A stretch of 64,000 bases of DNA from Undibacterium sp049340185 (GCF_049340185.1 NZ_JBMPPC010000002.1:434001-498000), one strand, 5' to 3'; shown: positions 23,973 to 33,303, counted from the first letter of the stretch. Made by a program: numbers and translations. Notes: generated by a model not told the origin, from the letters alone.

Positions 23973-25472
23973 ATGCAACGGGTAATAGAGAGTGGCCATG
24001 TTGTTGATACATTGCCAGACAACCGGAACGGTGATGATAAGGAAGTGCGCTGGCCCGTACTGCAACTTGATCGCAGCAAGCGTGGCAGCCTGGTGGATCA
24101 AATTGTGCTGGCAATCACTGCCCTGGTGAATGCGGGTGACTTAGGTATAGGCACGAAGATGCCATCGGTGAGACAGTTTGCCAAATCGAATGGCGTCAGC
24201 ACCTTTACTGTCGTCGAATCCTATGACCGTTTGCTGACAACGGGTCTGCTGTCGTCACGCCGTGGTTCGGGTTATTTTGTAGCGCGGTGCGAAAGTCCCT
24301 CTGCCCGTCCTGCACTGACTCAACAAGTGTTACCCCTCAGTATCGATGCGTTGAGTCCTGATTTATATACCGGTGTATCAGATGCACTGCCTGCGGGTTC
24401 TGGCTGGCTGCCACCGGAATGGTATGGGGAGTCAACGATTCTGGATGCGGTTCGACATGCGATGCGCATTCCGACCTGCCGTATGCGCGGCTATGGTAAT
24501 CCACTGGGCTTCCCTAGTTTGCGGCAGCATCTGGCAAGCAGCCTGGGAGATGCGCTGTTTGCCGTTGAGCCGGATCAGATTGTGCTGACACATGGCGCTA
24601 CCCATGGCTTTGATCTGATCTTGCGAACGCTGACAAAGCCGGGTGACTGTGTTTTTGTGGAAGATCCTGGCTATAGCAATCTGCTGTCGCTGATTCGCCA
24701 TCATGGTTGCATCCCCGTTGGCATACCACGTGGCGAACAAGGTCTAGATTTTGATGTTCTGCAAGAGAAAGCGACCATTCATCAGCCCAAGCTGATGTTT
24801 GTTAATACCGTGTTACACAATCCCCTCGGCACCTCACTCAGCCATGCGCAGGCGCACCGTCTGCTGAGTATGGCGGAGCGTTTTGATTTCTGGATCGTTG
24901 AAGATGACATTTACCGGGACCTAAGCGCACACAGCGATCCTTCTTTGGCCGCGATGGATGGATTACGCCGTGTGATACGGGTCGGTAGTTTTTCTAAAAC
25001 ACTGTCACCGGCATTAAGAGTAGGTTCGATCACGGCATCAGCCTCCCTGGTAAGCGAATTAGTGCGGATCAAGATGCTGGCCGGACTGACTACCTCGGAG
25101 ATTAATGAGCGCGCGGTGTTATATGCAATTACGGCCCGGCCTTATCGCCGGATGCTGGAACAACTTATCCACCAGCTAGATACTGCGCGGGAAAGCAGCA
25201 TGCACATGTTGCAGCAGTCTGGCATGAGGCCATTGGCAAAACCTCGTGGCGGCATGTTTATCAGCGCTGGCTGGCAAACCCCATCGACGCCAGAATTCAA
25301 CGCCAAACTGATTGCAGACCAGGCGTTAAAAGCAGGCATATTATTGTCCCCGGGCGAATTTTTTTCGATCGCCCCCGCCGGTACGGTCTGGTTCCGTTTC
25401 AATGTTGCCTATACCAATTCCGAACAACTGAGTCACTTCTTACGCACCTGTCATGACACTATTGGACATTGA
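23973..25472 (+). CDS. MocR/PdxR-type GntR regulator with aminotransferase domain
   Basis: 499 residues: an N-terminal GntR winged helix-turn-helix (about residues 35-105, LGIGTKMPSVRQFAKSNGVSTFTVVESYDRL, ending in RRGSGYFVA) fused to a fold-type I aminotransferase domain (from about residue 130) with the PLP lysine in GSFSKTLSPALRVG near residue 341. Such MocR proteins sense PLP plus an amino compound. It is divergent from the beta-alanine transaminase gene, so beta-alanine or a related aldehyde or amine is a likely signal. It overlaps the next gene by 20 bp. The gap 23691-23972 holds one RutR-type palindrome and no gene. The start is the first ATG; an alternative start further in is possible because the first 35 residues look unconserved. 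Confidence 0.85.
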   Translation: MQRVIESGHVVDTLPDNRNGDDKEVRWPVLQLDRSKRGSLVDQIVLAITALVNAGDLGIGTKMPSVRQFAKSNGVSTFTVVESYDRLLTTGLLSSRRGSGYFVARCESPSARPALTQQVLPLSIDALSPDLYTGVSDALPAGSGWLPPEWYGESTILDAVRHAMRIPTCRMRGYGNPLGFPSLRQHLASSLGDALFAVEPDQIVLTHGATHGFDLILRTLTKPGDCVFVEDPGYSNLLSLIRHHGCIPVGIPRGEQGLDFDVLQEKATIHQPKLMFVNTVLHNPLGTSLSHAQAHRLLSMAERFDFWIVEDDIYRDLSAHSDPSLAAMDGLRRVIRVGSFSKTLSPALRVGSITASASLVSELVRIKMLAGLTTSEINERAVLYAITARPYRRMLEQLIHQLDTARESSMHMLQQSGMRPLAKPRGGMFISAGWQTPSTPEFNAKLIADQALKAGILLSPGEFFSIAPAGTVWFRFNVAYTNSEQLSHFLRTCHDTIGH

Positions 25473-26139
25473 AAAAAATCTCCCCGGTAAAGCACCTTCA
25501 GCAAAATCAGCGACGATTAACCGGCGTCTGCAAAATCGCGATAAATTAGAAGCAGAAATTCTGGCACAAGCGGTACGCCTGTTTGCCGAATGCGGTTACG
25601 AGGGCACATCGGTTGCCACAATTGCGGAACAAGTTGGTTTGTCCAAACAGAACCTGCTGTATTACTTCCCAAGCAAACAAGCGCTCTATCAGCGCGTGCT
25701 GGATGATGTATTGCATGTCTGGCTGGAACGCATGAATAGTCTTGCTGACGACAGCCGTGAGCCGGAAGAATTGCTGCGTGATTACATCGTGGCAAAACTC
25801 CGCTTTTCACGTGACCAGCCCTGGGGTTCACGGGTCTATGCAATGGAAGTCATCGGCGGAGCCAAAGTGTATGGTGCCGATATCCGGAAAAAAGTTGTCC
25901 CTTTATTGCGCAAGGACATAGAAATTTTTGAAAAATGGATCACCGAAGGTAAGATCGCCGCTGTAAATCCTACCCATCTGCTATTCGCAATCTGGGCAAT
26001 GACGCAATCCTATGCCGATTTCGCAACGCAAATGAACCTTGTCATGAATCGCAAACAATTAAGTAAAAAAGATTTTGACGACGCGGAAAAACTGATCGTC
26101 GATATGGTACTGGCGGGACTGGCAATAAAACCAGCTTGA
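25453..26139 (+). CDS. RutR-like TetR-family regulator
   Basis: 228 residues. The helix-turn-helix is at about residues 40-80 (LFAECGYEGTSVATIAEQVGLSKQNLLYYFPSKQALYQRVL), and the C-terminal domain follows E. coli RutR closely (DYIVAKLRFSRDQPWGSRVYAMEVIGGA; LLFAIWAMTQSYADFA). RutR senses uracil and controls pyrimidine use in E. coli. Here the gene overlaps the mocR-type gene and sits at the end of the uracil catabolism island; two RutR-type palindromes precede preT and the transaminase gene. I infer that it represses the pathway until uracil (or thymine) is present. Confidence 0.85.
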   Translation: MTLLDIEKNLPGKAPSAKSATINRRLQNRDKLEAEILAQAVRLFAECGYEGTSVATIAEQVGLSKQNLLYYFPSKQALYQRVLDDVLHVWLERMNSLADDSREPEELLRDYIVAKLRFSRDQPWGSRVYAMEVIGGAKVYGADIRKKVVPLLRKDIEIFEKWITEGKIAAVNPTHLLFAIWAMTQSYADFATQMNLVMNRKQLSKKDFDDAEKLIVDMVLAGLAIKPA

Positions 26140-26239
26140 GGCATCAAAAAAAGATCAAAACAACATTGTCAATTCTTTAAAAGTCACCTTTTTCTGTAAT
26201 TCATGCGTCATAATTCATGCAGAGAGGGGATGAAATTTT

Positions 26240-27244
26240 ATGGCAACAATGAAGCAGGTCGCTGAGAAAGCACGCGTGTCCACCACCACGGTTTCTCACG
26301 TCATCAACAATACCCGCGTCGTCAGCGAAGATGCCCGTGAACGCGTACTGTCCGTCATTCAGGAATTACGCTATATCCCCAGTGCCGTTGCACGTAGCCT
26401 GAAGAATGACAAGACCCATACTCTGGGTATGATGATCCCGAATAATTCGAATCCCTATTTTGCTGAGGTGATACAGGGAATCGAAGATGAAAGCTTCCGG
26501 CTAGGCTATAACATTATCCTCTGCAATTCCTATGATGATCCCAAGAAGCAAGCGGCATACACCCGTGTGCTGATGGAAAAACGGATTGATGGCCTGATCC
26601 TGGTGTCGTCTGGCATCGATCTGGAGCTCACTCAATTATTGGCAGACGAAGCGATTCCCAAGGTCCTGGTCGATAGGGAAGTTCCCGGTGTCGCAGCTGA
26701 TTTTATTGAAGCCGACCATGAACAAGGTGGCTATCTGGCGACCAAATATCTGCTGGATCTGGGTCATCGCCGTATCGCCTGCGTATCAGGCCCAAAAACC
26801 TTATTACCTAGCGGAGACCGGGTATCCGGTTATCTGCGTGCACTGAAAGAGGCGAGCATCGATTTCAACAGCGATTACCTTGCGCACAGCGACTTTACCA
26901 GCCAGGGTGGCTTCAGCGCGTTTCAGCAGTTGTTGGCCCTGCCTGACCGCCCTACTGCCATTTTTGCGAGCAATGATCTGATGGCAATCGGGGGATTGTG
27001 TGCCGCCCAGCAAGCGGGTGTGCGGATTCCGGAAGAGTTGTCAGTAATCGGCTACGATGATATCGCTCTGGCTTCGTTCAGCACACCTCCGCTGACCACC
27101 ATTGCACAGCCTAAATACGAAATCGGGGTATTGACCGCGCGTGTCCTGGTGAACCGTATCGTCAACGCAGAATTACCGCTGCGACGTGAAATGCTGGAGA
27201 CCAAGCTGACCGTGCGTCAATCGACCGGACCAGCACCTGCTTAG
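26240..27244 (+). CDS. LacI-family transcriptional regulator
   Basis: 334 residues. The N-terminal LacI helix-turn-helix is complete (MKQVAEKARVSTTTVSHVINNTRVVSEDARERVLSVIQEL), followed by the hinge (PSAVARSLKNDKTHTLGMMIP) and a type-1 periplasmic-binding effector domain close to the RbsR/PurR/CcpA group (NSNPYFAEVIQGIEDE; GYDDIALASFSTPPLTTIAQP). The ligand is probably a sugar or nucleobase/nucleoside; it cannot be told from sequence. No transporter or sugar gene lies next to it, so its targets are elsewhere or in the neighbouring pyrimidine island. A GAGAGGGG Shine-Dalgarno lies just upstream. Confidence 0.9.
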   Translation: MATMKQVAEKARVSTTTVSHVINNTRVVSEDARERVLSVIQELRYIPSAVARSLKNDKTHTLGMMIPNNSNPYFAEVIQGIEDESFRLGYNIILCNSYDDPKKQAAYTRVLMEKRIDGLILVSSGIDLELTQLLADEAIPKVLVDREVPGVAADFIEADHEQGGYLATKYLLDLGHRRIACVSGPKTLLPSGDRVSGYLRALKEASIDFNSDYLAHSDFTSQGGFSAFQQLLALPDRPTAIFASNDLMAIGGLCAAQQAGVRIPEELSVIGYDDIALASFSTPPLTTIAQPKYEIGVLTARVLVNRIVNAELPLRREMLETKLTVRQSTGPAPA

Positions 27245-27252
27245 GGTCTTGT

Positions 27253-27801
27253 TCACATCAACAACAGCCTTGGCAACAACTCAACTAAGAGACGATTAAA
27301 TACCTGAAGCAAGATTAATGCAGCCATCGGTGAAAAGTCGATCCCTCCAAGTGGAGGCAGTAATTTTCTTATCGGTGACAAGATAGGATCATTCAGGGTG
27401 CGGATAAACGGTGCAAACGGCGCATGGGGATTGACCCAGCTGAATACCGCTTCCAGCACAAGTAATGCCATCAGACCATACAGGATCCATTGCAGCAATT
27501 TAAATAATGCCAGCAATGCGATCACGGGCAAGGACACCTGGGATACCACCAGAAAATCGGCCAGCGTCGATAGTAATGCGACGAAAAAAGCAGCAATCAG
27601 ACTCGCCCAGTCGTAACCGCCAAATCCTGGAATGACGCGTCTGATCGGATGCACCAGCCAGTCTGTTAATTGAAAGATTGATTGGGCAAGTCCCATTGGA
27701 GGCCGGACACGTTGTACTTGCATCCAGAAACGGAGTAAGAGAAAGCCGGCAAACAGGCCAGCAATCGTATCGATAACAAAAGTAAAAATTCCGTGCAACA
27801 C
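27253..27801 (-). CDS. YggT-family membrane protein
   Basis: 182 residues with two YggT repeats: each has two membrane helices around a conserved stretch (LTDWLVHPIRRVIPGFGGYDWASLI and LNDPILSPIRKLLPPLGGIDFSPMAAL). YggT proteins are inner-membrane proteins of uncertain role, linked to osmotic stress or division in some bacteria. The ATG-initiated open frame extends to 27840 but there it lies inside the terminator of the upstream histone-like gene. The real start is probably GTG at 27801 or TTG at 27798, with AGGGG 7-10 bp upstream. Confidence 0.8.
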   Translation of the reverse strand: MLHGIFTFVIDTIAGLFAGFLLLRFWMQVQRVRPPMGLAQSIFQLTDWLVHPIRRVIPGFGGYDWASLIAAFFVALLSTLADFLVVSQVSLPVIALLALFKLLQWILYGLMALLVLEAVFSWVNPHAPFAPFIRTLNDPILSPIRKLLPPLGGIDFSPMAALILLQVFNRLLVELLPRLLLM

Positions 27802-27812
27802 AGGACGACCCC

Positions 27813-27849
27813 TAAAAAAAACCCACTGAGTGAATATCACACAGTGGGT
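27813..27849 (-). terminator. Terminator of the histone H1-like gene
   Basis: On the reverse strand ACCCACTG pairs with CAGTGGGT across a 13-nt loop and is followed by eight T. It begins 40 bp after the stop codon of the H1-like gene and ends just before the yggT start region. Confidence 0.85.
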
Positions 27850-27888
27850 ATTGTGCCTGAATAAGATCAGGCGTCCAAGCTATCTGAA

Positions 27889-28362
27889 TTAAGCTGGACG
27901 TGTGCCTGTCGGGAAAGGCCAAGCTGCTGTTGGGCTCACCACGGTTTTGGCATCTGGCGTAGCTGGCTTGGCAGCTGCTTTCGCTGCAGGCTTAGCCGCT
28001 GCTTTTTTTGCTGCTGGCTTCGCTGCAGGTTTAGCTGCTACTTTTGCCGCTGGCTTAGCTGCTACTTTTTTCGCTGCTGGCTTTGCCGCTGGCTTAGCTG
28101 CTGCTTTTTTCGCTGCTGGCTTTGCCGCTGGTTTAGCTGCTGCTTTTTTCGCTGCTGGCTTTGCCGCTGGTTTAGCTGCTGCTTTTTTCGCTACTGGCTT
28201 TGCCGCTGGTTTAGCTGCTGCTTTTTTCGCTGCTGGCTTTGCCGCTGGTTTAGCTGCTGCTTTTTTCGCTGCTGGCTTTGCCGCTGGTTTAGCTGCTGCT
28301 TTTGCTACAGGTTTTTTCGCAGCGGCTTTCTTTGCCTCTGGTGGTTTTGGTGCTGTTGCCAT
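27889..28362 (-). CDS. Histone H1-like Ala/Lys/Pro-rich nucleoid protein
   Basis: 157 residues made almost entirely of alanine, lysine and proline, with repeats of AAKPAAKPAAKKA. After a short start (MATAPKPPEAKKAAAKK) the repeats run to about residue 130, and the protein ends in a non-repetitive tail (TPDAKTVVSPTAAWPFPTGTRPA). It resembles eukaryotic H1 tails and the Hc1/AlgP-like proteins of Burkholderiales and pseudomonads, which bind DNA without sequence preference. A good Shine-Dalgarno (AAGGAG) lies 8 bp upstream of the ATG. The opposite strand is also open over 171 codons, a side effect of the repeat composition. Confidence 0.85.
   Translation of the reverse strand: MATAPKPPEAKKAAAKKPVAKAAAKPAAKPAAKKAAAKPAAKPAAKKAAAKPAAKPVAKKAAAKPAAKPAAKKAAAKPAAKPAAKKAAAKPAAKPAAKKVAAKPAAKVAAKPAAKPAAKKAAAKPAAKAAAKPATPDAKTVVSPTAAWPFPTGTRPA
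28003..28310. repeat. 39-bp tandem repeats in the H1-like gene
   Basis: A 39-bp unit coding for 13 residues (AKPAAKPAAKKAA) recurs with very few base differences from about 28070 to 28300, and degenerate copies lie at both ends. The high identity of neighbouring units points to recent expansion, so copy number may vary among strains. Confidence 0.8.
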
Positions 28363-28606
28363 TTTGTTTCTCCTTCATTTGATGGAAAAAATTGATCAAT
28401 TAAAATCCGCTCAATGAGACTCTGAAACGAGCGGATTATTCATGGGCGCAAACAAACTGTTGGTTGCGCTAATGAATTTGGCACCGGCTGAACTGCTCCA
28501 TCTCCTCTTCTGATGCAGCACTTCAGCCATATGGCAGCTTGATCTTAAGCATATCGACACAGAATGTATCTGTGTCGGATATAAGCTCATCCAGAATCAA
28601 TCAGCC

Positions 28607-28639
28607 AAAAAAAACGCCCGCATTAAAAAATGCCGGCGT
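28607..28639 (-). terminator. Rho-independent terminator of nrdB
   Basis: On the reverse strand CGCCGGCATT pairs with AATGCGGGCG (nine of ten pairs) and is followed by eight T. It lies about 180 bp after the nrdB stop codon. The 460-bp gap 28363-28822 holds this terminator, the hairpin at 28678-28704 and a weaker GCGCAA/TTGCGC hairpin at 28446-28469, but no gene. Confidence 0.75.
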
Positions 28640-28677
28640 CGGTATCTTGTGTTTCGAGAGTTTTTCCAAAACCGAAA

Positions 28678-28704
28678 GCCGCGACACTTATGTGGTGTCG
28701 CGGC
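28678..28704. other. Perfect 10-bp hairpin downstream of nrdB
   Basis: GCCGCGACAC (28678-28687) and GTGTCGCGGC (28695-28704) are exact reverse complements around a 7-nt loop. No T tract follows on either strand, so it may stabilise the 3' end of the nrdAB transcript, which must read through it to reach the terminator at 28607-28639. Confidence 0.6.
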
Positions 28705-28822
28705 ACAAACAGAGTAGATCGATTCGGTCTATGACTGTCCATTCAGTTTGGTGAGGCCTCTCGCGTTTTTCACATCATGTGAATTTGAGTAGACATCCAG
28801 ATGCATCTGAATGCTGCTGCGT

Positions 28823-30013
28823 TTATTCCCAATTCAGGGCGCCGCCAGTTTGGTACTCAATCACACGGGTTTCAAAAAAGTTGCGTTCTTTTTTCAGGTC
28901 GATCATTTCGCTCATCCACGGGAAAGGATTTTCTTCCTGCGGGAACAAAGTATCAAGTCCGATTTGTTGCGCGCGGCGATTTGCGATGAACCGTAAATAA
29001 CCTTTGAACATTGGCGCATTCAAACCAAGCACTCCACGCGGCATTGTATCCTCTGCGTAGCGATATTCCAACTCTACCGCACGCAAAAACAACGATTTAA
29101 TTTCATCTCTAAATGTCGCGGTCCACAAATGCGGATTTTCCATCTTGATTGTGTTGATCAAATCGATTCCGAAATTGCAGTGCATCGATTCATCACGCAA
29201 AATATATTGGTATTGTTCTGCCGCGCCCATCATTTTATTCTGACGGCCAAGCGCCAGAATTTGTGTGAAGCCGACGTAGAAAAATAAACCTTCCATCAGA
29301 CAGGCAAACACGATCAAGGACTTCAACAATGTCTGATCCGTCTCCATTGTGCCGGTCTTGAATTCTGGATCGGTCAAGGCATTAATGAACGGAATCAAGA
29401 ACTGATCTTTGTCACGAATCGACTCGACTTCATTGTAAGCATTAAAGATTTCAGCTTCATCCAAGCCCAGTGACTCAACAATATATTGATAGGCGTGCGT
29501 ATGAATCGCTTCTTCAAAAGCCTGACGCAACAGGTATTGACGGCATTCAGGCGCTGTAATGTGACGATAAGTTCCCAGCACAATATTATTTGCAGCAAGT
29601 GAATCCGCTGTCACAAAAAATCCCAGATTGCGCTTGACCAGGCGACGCTCATCTTCGGTCAGACCATTTGGGCTTTTCCAAAGTTCAATATCGCGTTGCA
29701 TATTGATTTCTTGCGGCATCCAGTGATTGGCGCAACCTGCCAGATACTTATCCCATGCCCATTTGTATTTAAACGGCACAAGTTGATTAACGTCAGTCTG
29801 ACCATTGATGATGCGTTTGTCAGCGGCATTAACGCGGCGGGCGATATCCTCCGGAGCTACTACGACTGGTTTGGCGACCAGCGCGGGATTCAACGCAATC
29901 TCCTGAGTGCGCAAGCTCAGACCCGCTTGCACATGATCCGGTTGTTGAACAGATTTTGGTGATCCGGCTGGCGCAGCAGAGGCTGGTGCGACTTCATCAT
30001 CCCAAGAAAGCAT
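28823..30013 (-). CDS. nrdB: Ribonucleoside-diphosphate reductase, class Ia beta subunit
   Basis: 396 residues from ATG 30013. The di-iron and radical site is intact: EEAIHTHAYQYI aligns with the E-x2-H-x3-Y segment of E. coli NrdB that holds the radical Tyr122, and the second iron motif is in RDESMHCNFGIDL. It supplies the tyrosyl radical for NrdA in dNTP synthesis. The C-terminal segment that docks into NrdA ends TGGALNWE. The start at 30013 has AAGGA upstream; the frame to 30073 lacks support. It follows nrdA by 114 bp and is presumably co-transcribed. Confidence 0.95.
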   Translation of the reverse strand: MLSWDDEVAPASAAPAGSPKSVQQPDHVQAGLSLRTQEIALNPALVAKPVVVAPEDIARRVNAADKRIINGQTDVNQLVPFKYKWAWDKYLAGCANHWMPQEINMQRDIELWKSPNGLTEDERRLVKRNLGFFVTADSLAANNIVLGTYRHITAPECRQYLLRQAFEEAIHTHAYQYIVESLGLDEAEIFNAYNEVESIRDKDQFLIPFINALTDPEFKTGTMETDQTLLKSLIVFACLMEGLFFYVGFTQILALGRQNKMMGAAEQYQYILRDESMHCNFGIDLINTIKMENPHLWTATFRDEIKSLFLRAVELEYRYAEDTMPRGVLGLNAPMFKGYLRFIANRRAQQIGLDTLFPQEENPFPWMSEMIDLKKERNFFETRVIEYQTGGALNWE

Positions 30014-30127
30014 TTGGTATTCCTTACTTATTAAATAGATCGTTCTTTGCGACTGGCAGAAAGTGCTCGTCATCAGACAGAGCTCTTTCTGCTCGACATG
30101 TTGTCAGCTAGTGCTGACTCATCCAGC

Positions 30128-33052
30128 TTATTGGCAGGCTTCGCACTCTTCAAAACCTGCATCACCGGGGCGCAGATAGCATGCAGCACCGTCCGCCTCA
30201 GACGCTGCCGTCACCGGTGTATCAGAGCTTGCAGAATAACCACCGCTGCCACCATCAACCGCTACTGCATTCAGTGCACCCGTTTTGCTGGTAGATTTTT
30301 CAGTGTGGGTTGCACCTATCGTACGCAGGTAGTAAGTAGTTTTCAAACCACGTAACCAAGCCAGTTTGTAGGTTTCATCCAGTTTCTTACCGGACGCACC
30401 TGCCATATAGATGTTCAGAGACTGCGCCTGATCTATCCATTTCTGACGGCGGGATGCTGCTTCTACCAACCAGGATGGGCTGACTTCAAAAGCGGTTGCA
30501 TACAGTTCGCGCAGATCTTCAGGAATGCGGTCGATCTTTGCCAGGCTGCCGTCAAAGTATTTAAGATCAGAGATCATGACTTCGTCCCACAAGCCACGTG
30601 CCTTCAGATCACGTACCAGATGTTCGTTGATCTCGGTAAATTCACCGGACAGATTCGACTTCACATACAGATTCTGGTAAGTCGGTTCGATACAGGCGGA
30701 GACACCGATAATGTTAGAGATCGTTGCTGTCGGCGCGATCGCAACACAGTTCGAATTGCGCATACCGTATTGTTTGATACGGTCACGGATCACTGTCCAG
30801 TCCATGGTTTCAGAAAAATCGGCTTCCAGATATCCGCCGCGCTCTTCTGCCAGCAGCTTCAGAGAGTCTTGCGGCAGGATGCCACGGTCCCACAACGAAC
30901 CACGATACGAGCTATAACGACCGCGCTCTTCCGCTAATTCTGTCGACGCCAGGTAAGCGTAATAACACACGGCTTCCATCGACGTATCAGCAAACTGAAC
31001 TGCGTCCATCGAAGCGTAAGGGATACGCATCATGTGCAGGCAATCCTGAAACCCCATGATACCGAGACCAACCGGACGATGACGCAGGTTCGAGTCACGC
31101 GCTTTCTTGACTGCATAATAGTTGATGTCGATCACGTTATCCAGCATACGCATCGCTGTACTGATAGTTTTTTGTAACTTGATGTGATCCAGCTTGCCAT
31201 CTTTCATGTGCGCAGGCATGTTGACCGAACCCAGATTACACACGGCGATCTCACTATCGTTGGTGTTCAGGGTAATTTCCGTACACAGATTCGACGAGTG
31301 AACCACGCCAACATGCTGTTGCGGCGAGCGGATGTTGCATGGGTCTTTGAAAGTAATCCAAGGATGGCCTGTTTCAAACAACATGGACAACATCTTGCGC
31401 CACAAGTCGAGTGCCGGAATTTTTTTCGATAGTTCGAGTTCGCCGCTGGCTGCTTTGGCTTCATATGCGGTGTAAGCGGTTTCGAAAGCTTTACCGAATT
31501 TATCATGCAGATCAGGTACGTCAGATGGGGAGAAAAGAGTCCAGTCGCCTTTTTCCATGACACGCTTCATGAACAGGTCAGGAATCCAGTTAGCGGTATT
31601 CATATCATGTGTACGGCGGCGATCATCACCCGTGTTTTTACGCAGGTCGAGGAACTCTTCGATATCCATGTGCCAGGTTTCGAGATAAGCGCAGACAGCA
31701 CCTTTACGTTTGCCACCTTGATTGACCGCGACGGCTGTGTCGTTGACGACTTTCAGGAACGGCACTACGCCCTGTGATTTACCATTCGTACCTTTGATAT
31801 GCGCACCGAGGGAACGCACTGGCGTCCAGTCATTACCGAGACCACCGGCGTATTTCGCCAGCAAGGCATTTTCTTTGATCGCTTCGTAAATACCATCCAG
31901 ATCATCGGCTACCGTAGTCAGATAGCATGAGGATAACTGTGAACGCTGTGTACCGGAGTTAAACAAAGTCGGCGTCGAACTCATGAAATCAAAGCTGGAC
32001 AGGAGATTGTAGAACTCAATCGCACGGGCTTCACGATCGATTTCGCTGATCGCCAGACCCATCGCAACGCGCATGTAGAATGCTTGCGGCATTTCAATAC
32101 GGGTGCCGCGCACATGCAGGAAGTAGCGATCATACAAAGTTTGCAAACCAATATAGCCAAATTGCAGATCACGATCGGCAACCAGCGCATCGGCTAGTTT
32201 TTTCAGATCAAACTGACCAAGTTTGGCATCCAGCAAATCAGCTTCAATACCTTTTTTGATAAATTTAGGGAAGTAATCCACATACTCGGCTGCCGCATCT
32301 TGCTGAGCAACTTCTTTACCGAACACTTCTTTACGGACTGTATGTAATAAGAGACGCGCCGTCACCTGGCTATATGCAGGCTCCTTTTCCATCAGCGCAC
32401 GCGCAGCCAGGATTGCTGATTTATGCAGTTCTTCCACCGGCACGCCGTCGTACAGGTTTTTCAAGGTTTCGGACAAAATCGCTTCCGGATCAGCCAGCTT
32501 GTCCAGACCGACGCAGGCAGCTGTGATCAGCTTACGGACTTGTGCGATGTCGAGTGCGACGCGCTGTCCGTCAACAACGACGTGAATTTGCGGTGCGGCG
32601 ATATCTGTTTTGGAGGATTGTTGTGACTCTAACTGAAGGCGACGTTCTTCCTGACGCTTAGCACGATACAAGACATAGGCACGGGCAACATCATGTTCGC
32701 CAGAACGCATCAACGCCAGTTCAACCTGATCCTGAATATCTTCTATATGAAACGTGCCGCCGGTTGGCTGTCTGCGCACCAGAGCAGACACAACACTGGC
32801 GGTTAACTGCTCGACGAGCTCGCGGATACGTGCCGATGCTGCACCCTGGCCACCGTTAACGGCCAAAAAGGCTTTAGTCACAGCAATAGCAATTTTGGAA
32901 GGCTCAAACCCAACTACAGCACCATTACGACGGATGATACGGTACTCACCATAGGCAGGCGTTTGCGTCGCTGACGCATGGTGGACTGATGACGACTGTA
33001 AATCGGACAGATCAGCGGTACTTGGTGTTGATGTTTCTAGAGAAGAGTGCAT
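30128..33052 (-). CDS. nrdA: Ribonucleoside-diphosphate reductase, class Ia alpha subunit
   Basis: 974 residues from ATG 33052, chosen for GGAGG 5-6 bp upstream; the frame to 33190 has no such signal. It begins with an ATP-cone (EYRIIRRNGAVVGFEPSKIAIAV, about residues 50-140), and a second, more diverged cone-like region follows (about residues 160-245), as in pseudomonad NrdA. Active-site residues are visible: the thiyl/disulfide region SSCYLTTV, the NLCTEITL motif with the catalytic Asn-Cys-Glu, the Tyr pair in KTTYYLRTIGATHTEKS and the C-terminal redox pair CEAC. It reduces ribonucleoside diphosphates to deoxy forms. Confidence 0.95.
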   Translation of the reverse strand: MHSSLETSTPSTADLSDLQSSSVHHASATQTPAYGEYRIIRRNGAVVGFEPSKIAIAVTKAFLAVNGGQGAASARIRELVEQLTASVVSALVRRQPTGGTFHIEDIQDQVELALMRSGEHDVARAYVLYRAKRQEERRLQLESQQSSKTDIAAPQIHVVVDGQRVALDIAQVRKLITAACVGLDKLADPEAILSETLKNLYDGVPVEELHKSAILAARALMEKEPAYSQVTARLLLHTVRKEVFGKEVAQQDAAAEYVDYFPKFIKKGIEADLLDAKLGQFDLKKLADALVADRDLQFGYIGLQTLYDRYFLHVRGTRIEMPQAFYMRVAMGLAISEIDREARAIEFYNLLSSFDFMSSTPTLFNSGTQRSQLSSCYLTTVADDLDGIYEAIKENALLAKYAGGLGNDWTPVRSLGAHIKGTNGKSQGVVPFLKVVNDTAVAVNQGGKRKGAVCAYLETWHMDIEEFLDLRKNTGDDRRRTHDMNTANWIPDLFMKRVMEKGDWTLFSPSDVPDLHDKFGKAFETAYTAYEAKAASGELELSKKIPALDLWRKMLSMLFETGHPWITFKDPCNIRSPQQHVGVVHSSNLCTEITLNTNDSEIAVCNLGSVNMPAHMKDGKLDHIKLQKTISTAMRMLDNVIDINYYAVKKARDSNLRHRPVGLGIMGFQDCLHMMRIPYASMDAVQFADTSMEAVCYYAYLASTELAEERGRYSSYRGSLWDRGILPQDSLKLLAEERGGYLEADFSETMDWTVIRDRIKQYGMRNSNCVAIAPTATISNIIGVSACIEPTYQNLYVKSNLSGEFTEINEHLVRDLKARGLWDEVMISDLKYFDGSLAKIDRIPEDLRELYATAFEVSPSWLVEAASRRQKWIDQAQSLNIYMAGASGKKLDETYKLAWLRGLKTTYYLRTIGATHTEKSTSKTGALNAVAVDGGSGGYSASSDTPVTAASEADGAACYLRPGDAGFEECEACQ

Positions 33053-33270
33053 TTGGCCTCCGGGGTCAGCATGGGTTGAGACTTGATTGATTAACTTGAA
33101 CGATGATATGAATGACGCAGTCTTTGATGTAGTCATTGATTGAGCCACTGATTCAATCATCGATCTTTTACGTGATTTCTGGTGTTGCACACTGCATAGT
33201 TCAGATCTAAAACCTTAGCCAAGTCTCTGTTTTTTAAATCATTTATCTCATTAAAACAGAGTAAAACTTC

Positions 33271-33301
33271 ATTATAGAGAATGGCCACAAACTGGAATCA
33301 A
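33271..33301 (-). promoter_or_regulatory. Candidate sigma-70 promoter of nrdAB
   Basis: The reverse strand has TATAAT (33276-33271) and TTGATT (33301-33296) separated by 19 bp. The spacing is slightly long. Two NrdR-like boxes lie directly upstream, which supports this as the control region. Confidence 0.45.
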
Positions 33302-33303
33302 AC

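Noticed and set aside
27902..28417. Open frame of 171 codons opposite the H1-like gene
   Set aside because: It is the reverse image of Ala/Lys/Pro repeats (Gly/Leu/Ala/Phe-rich); the sense frame has a good ribosome site and a terminator.
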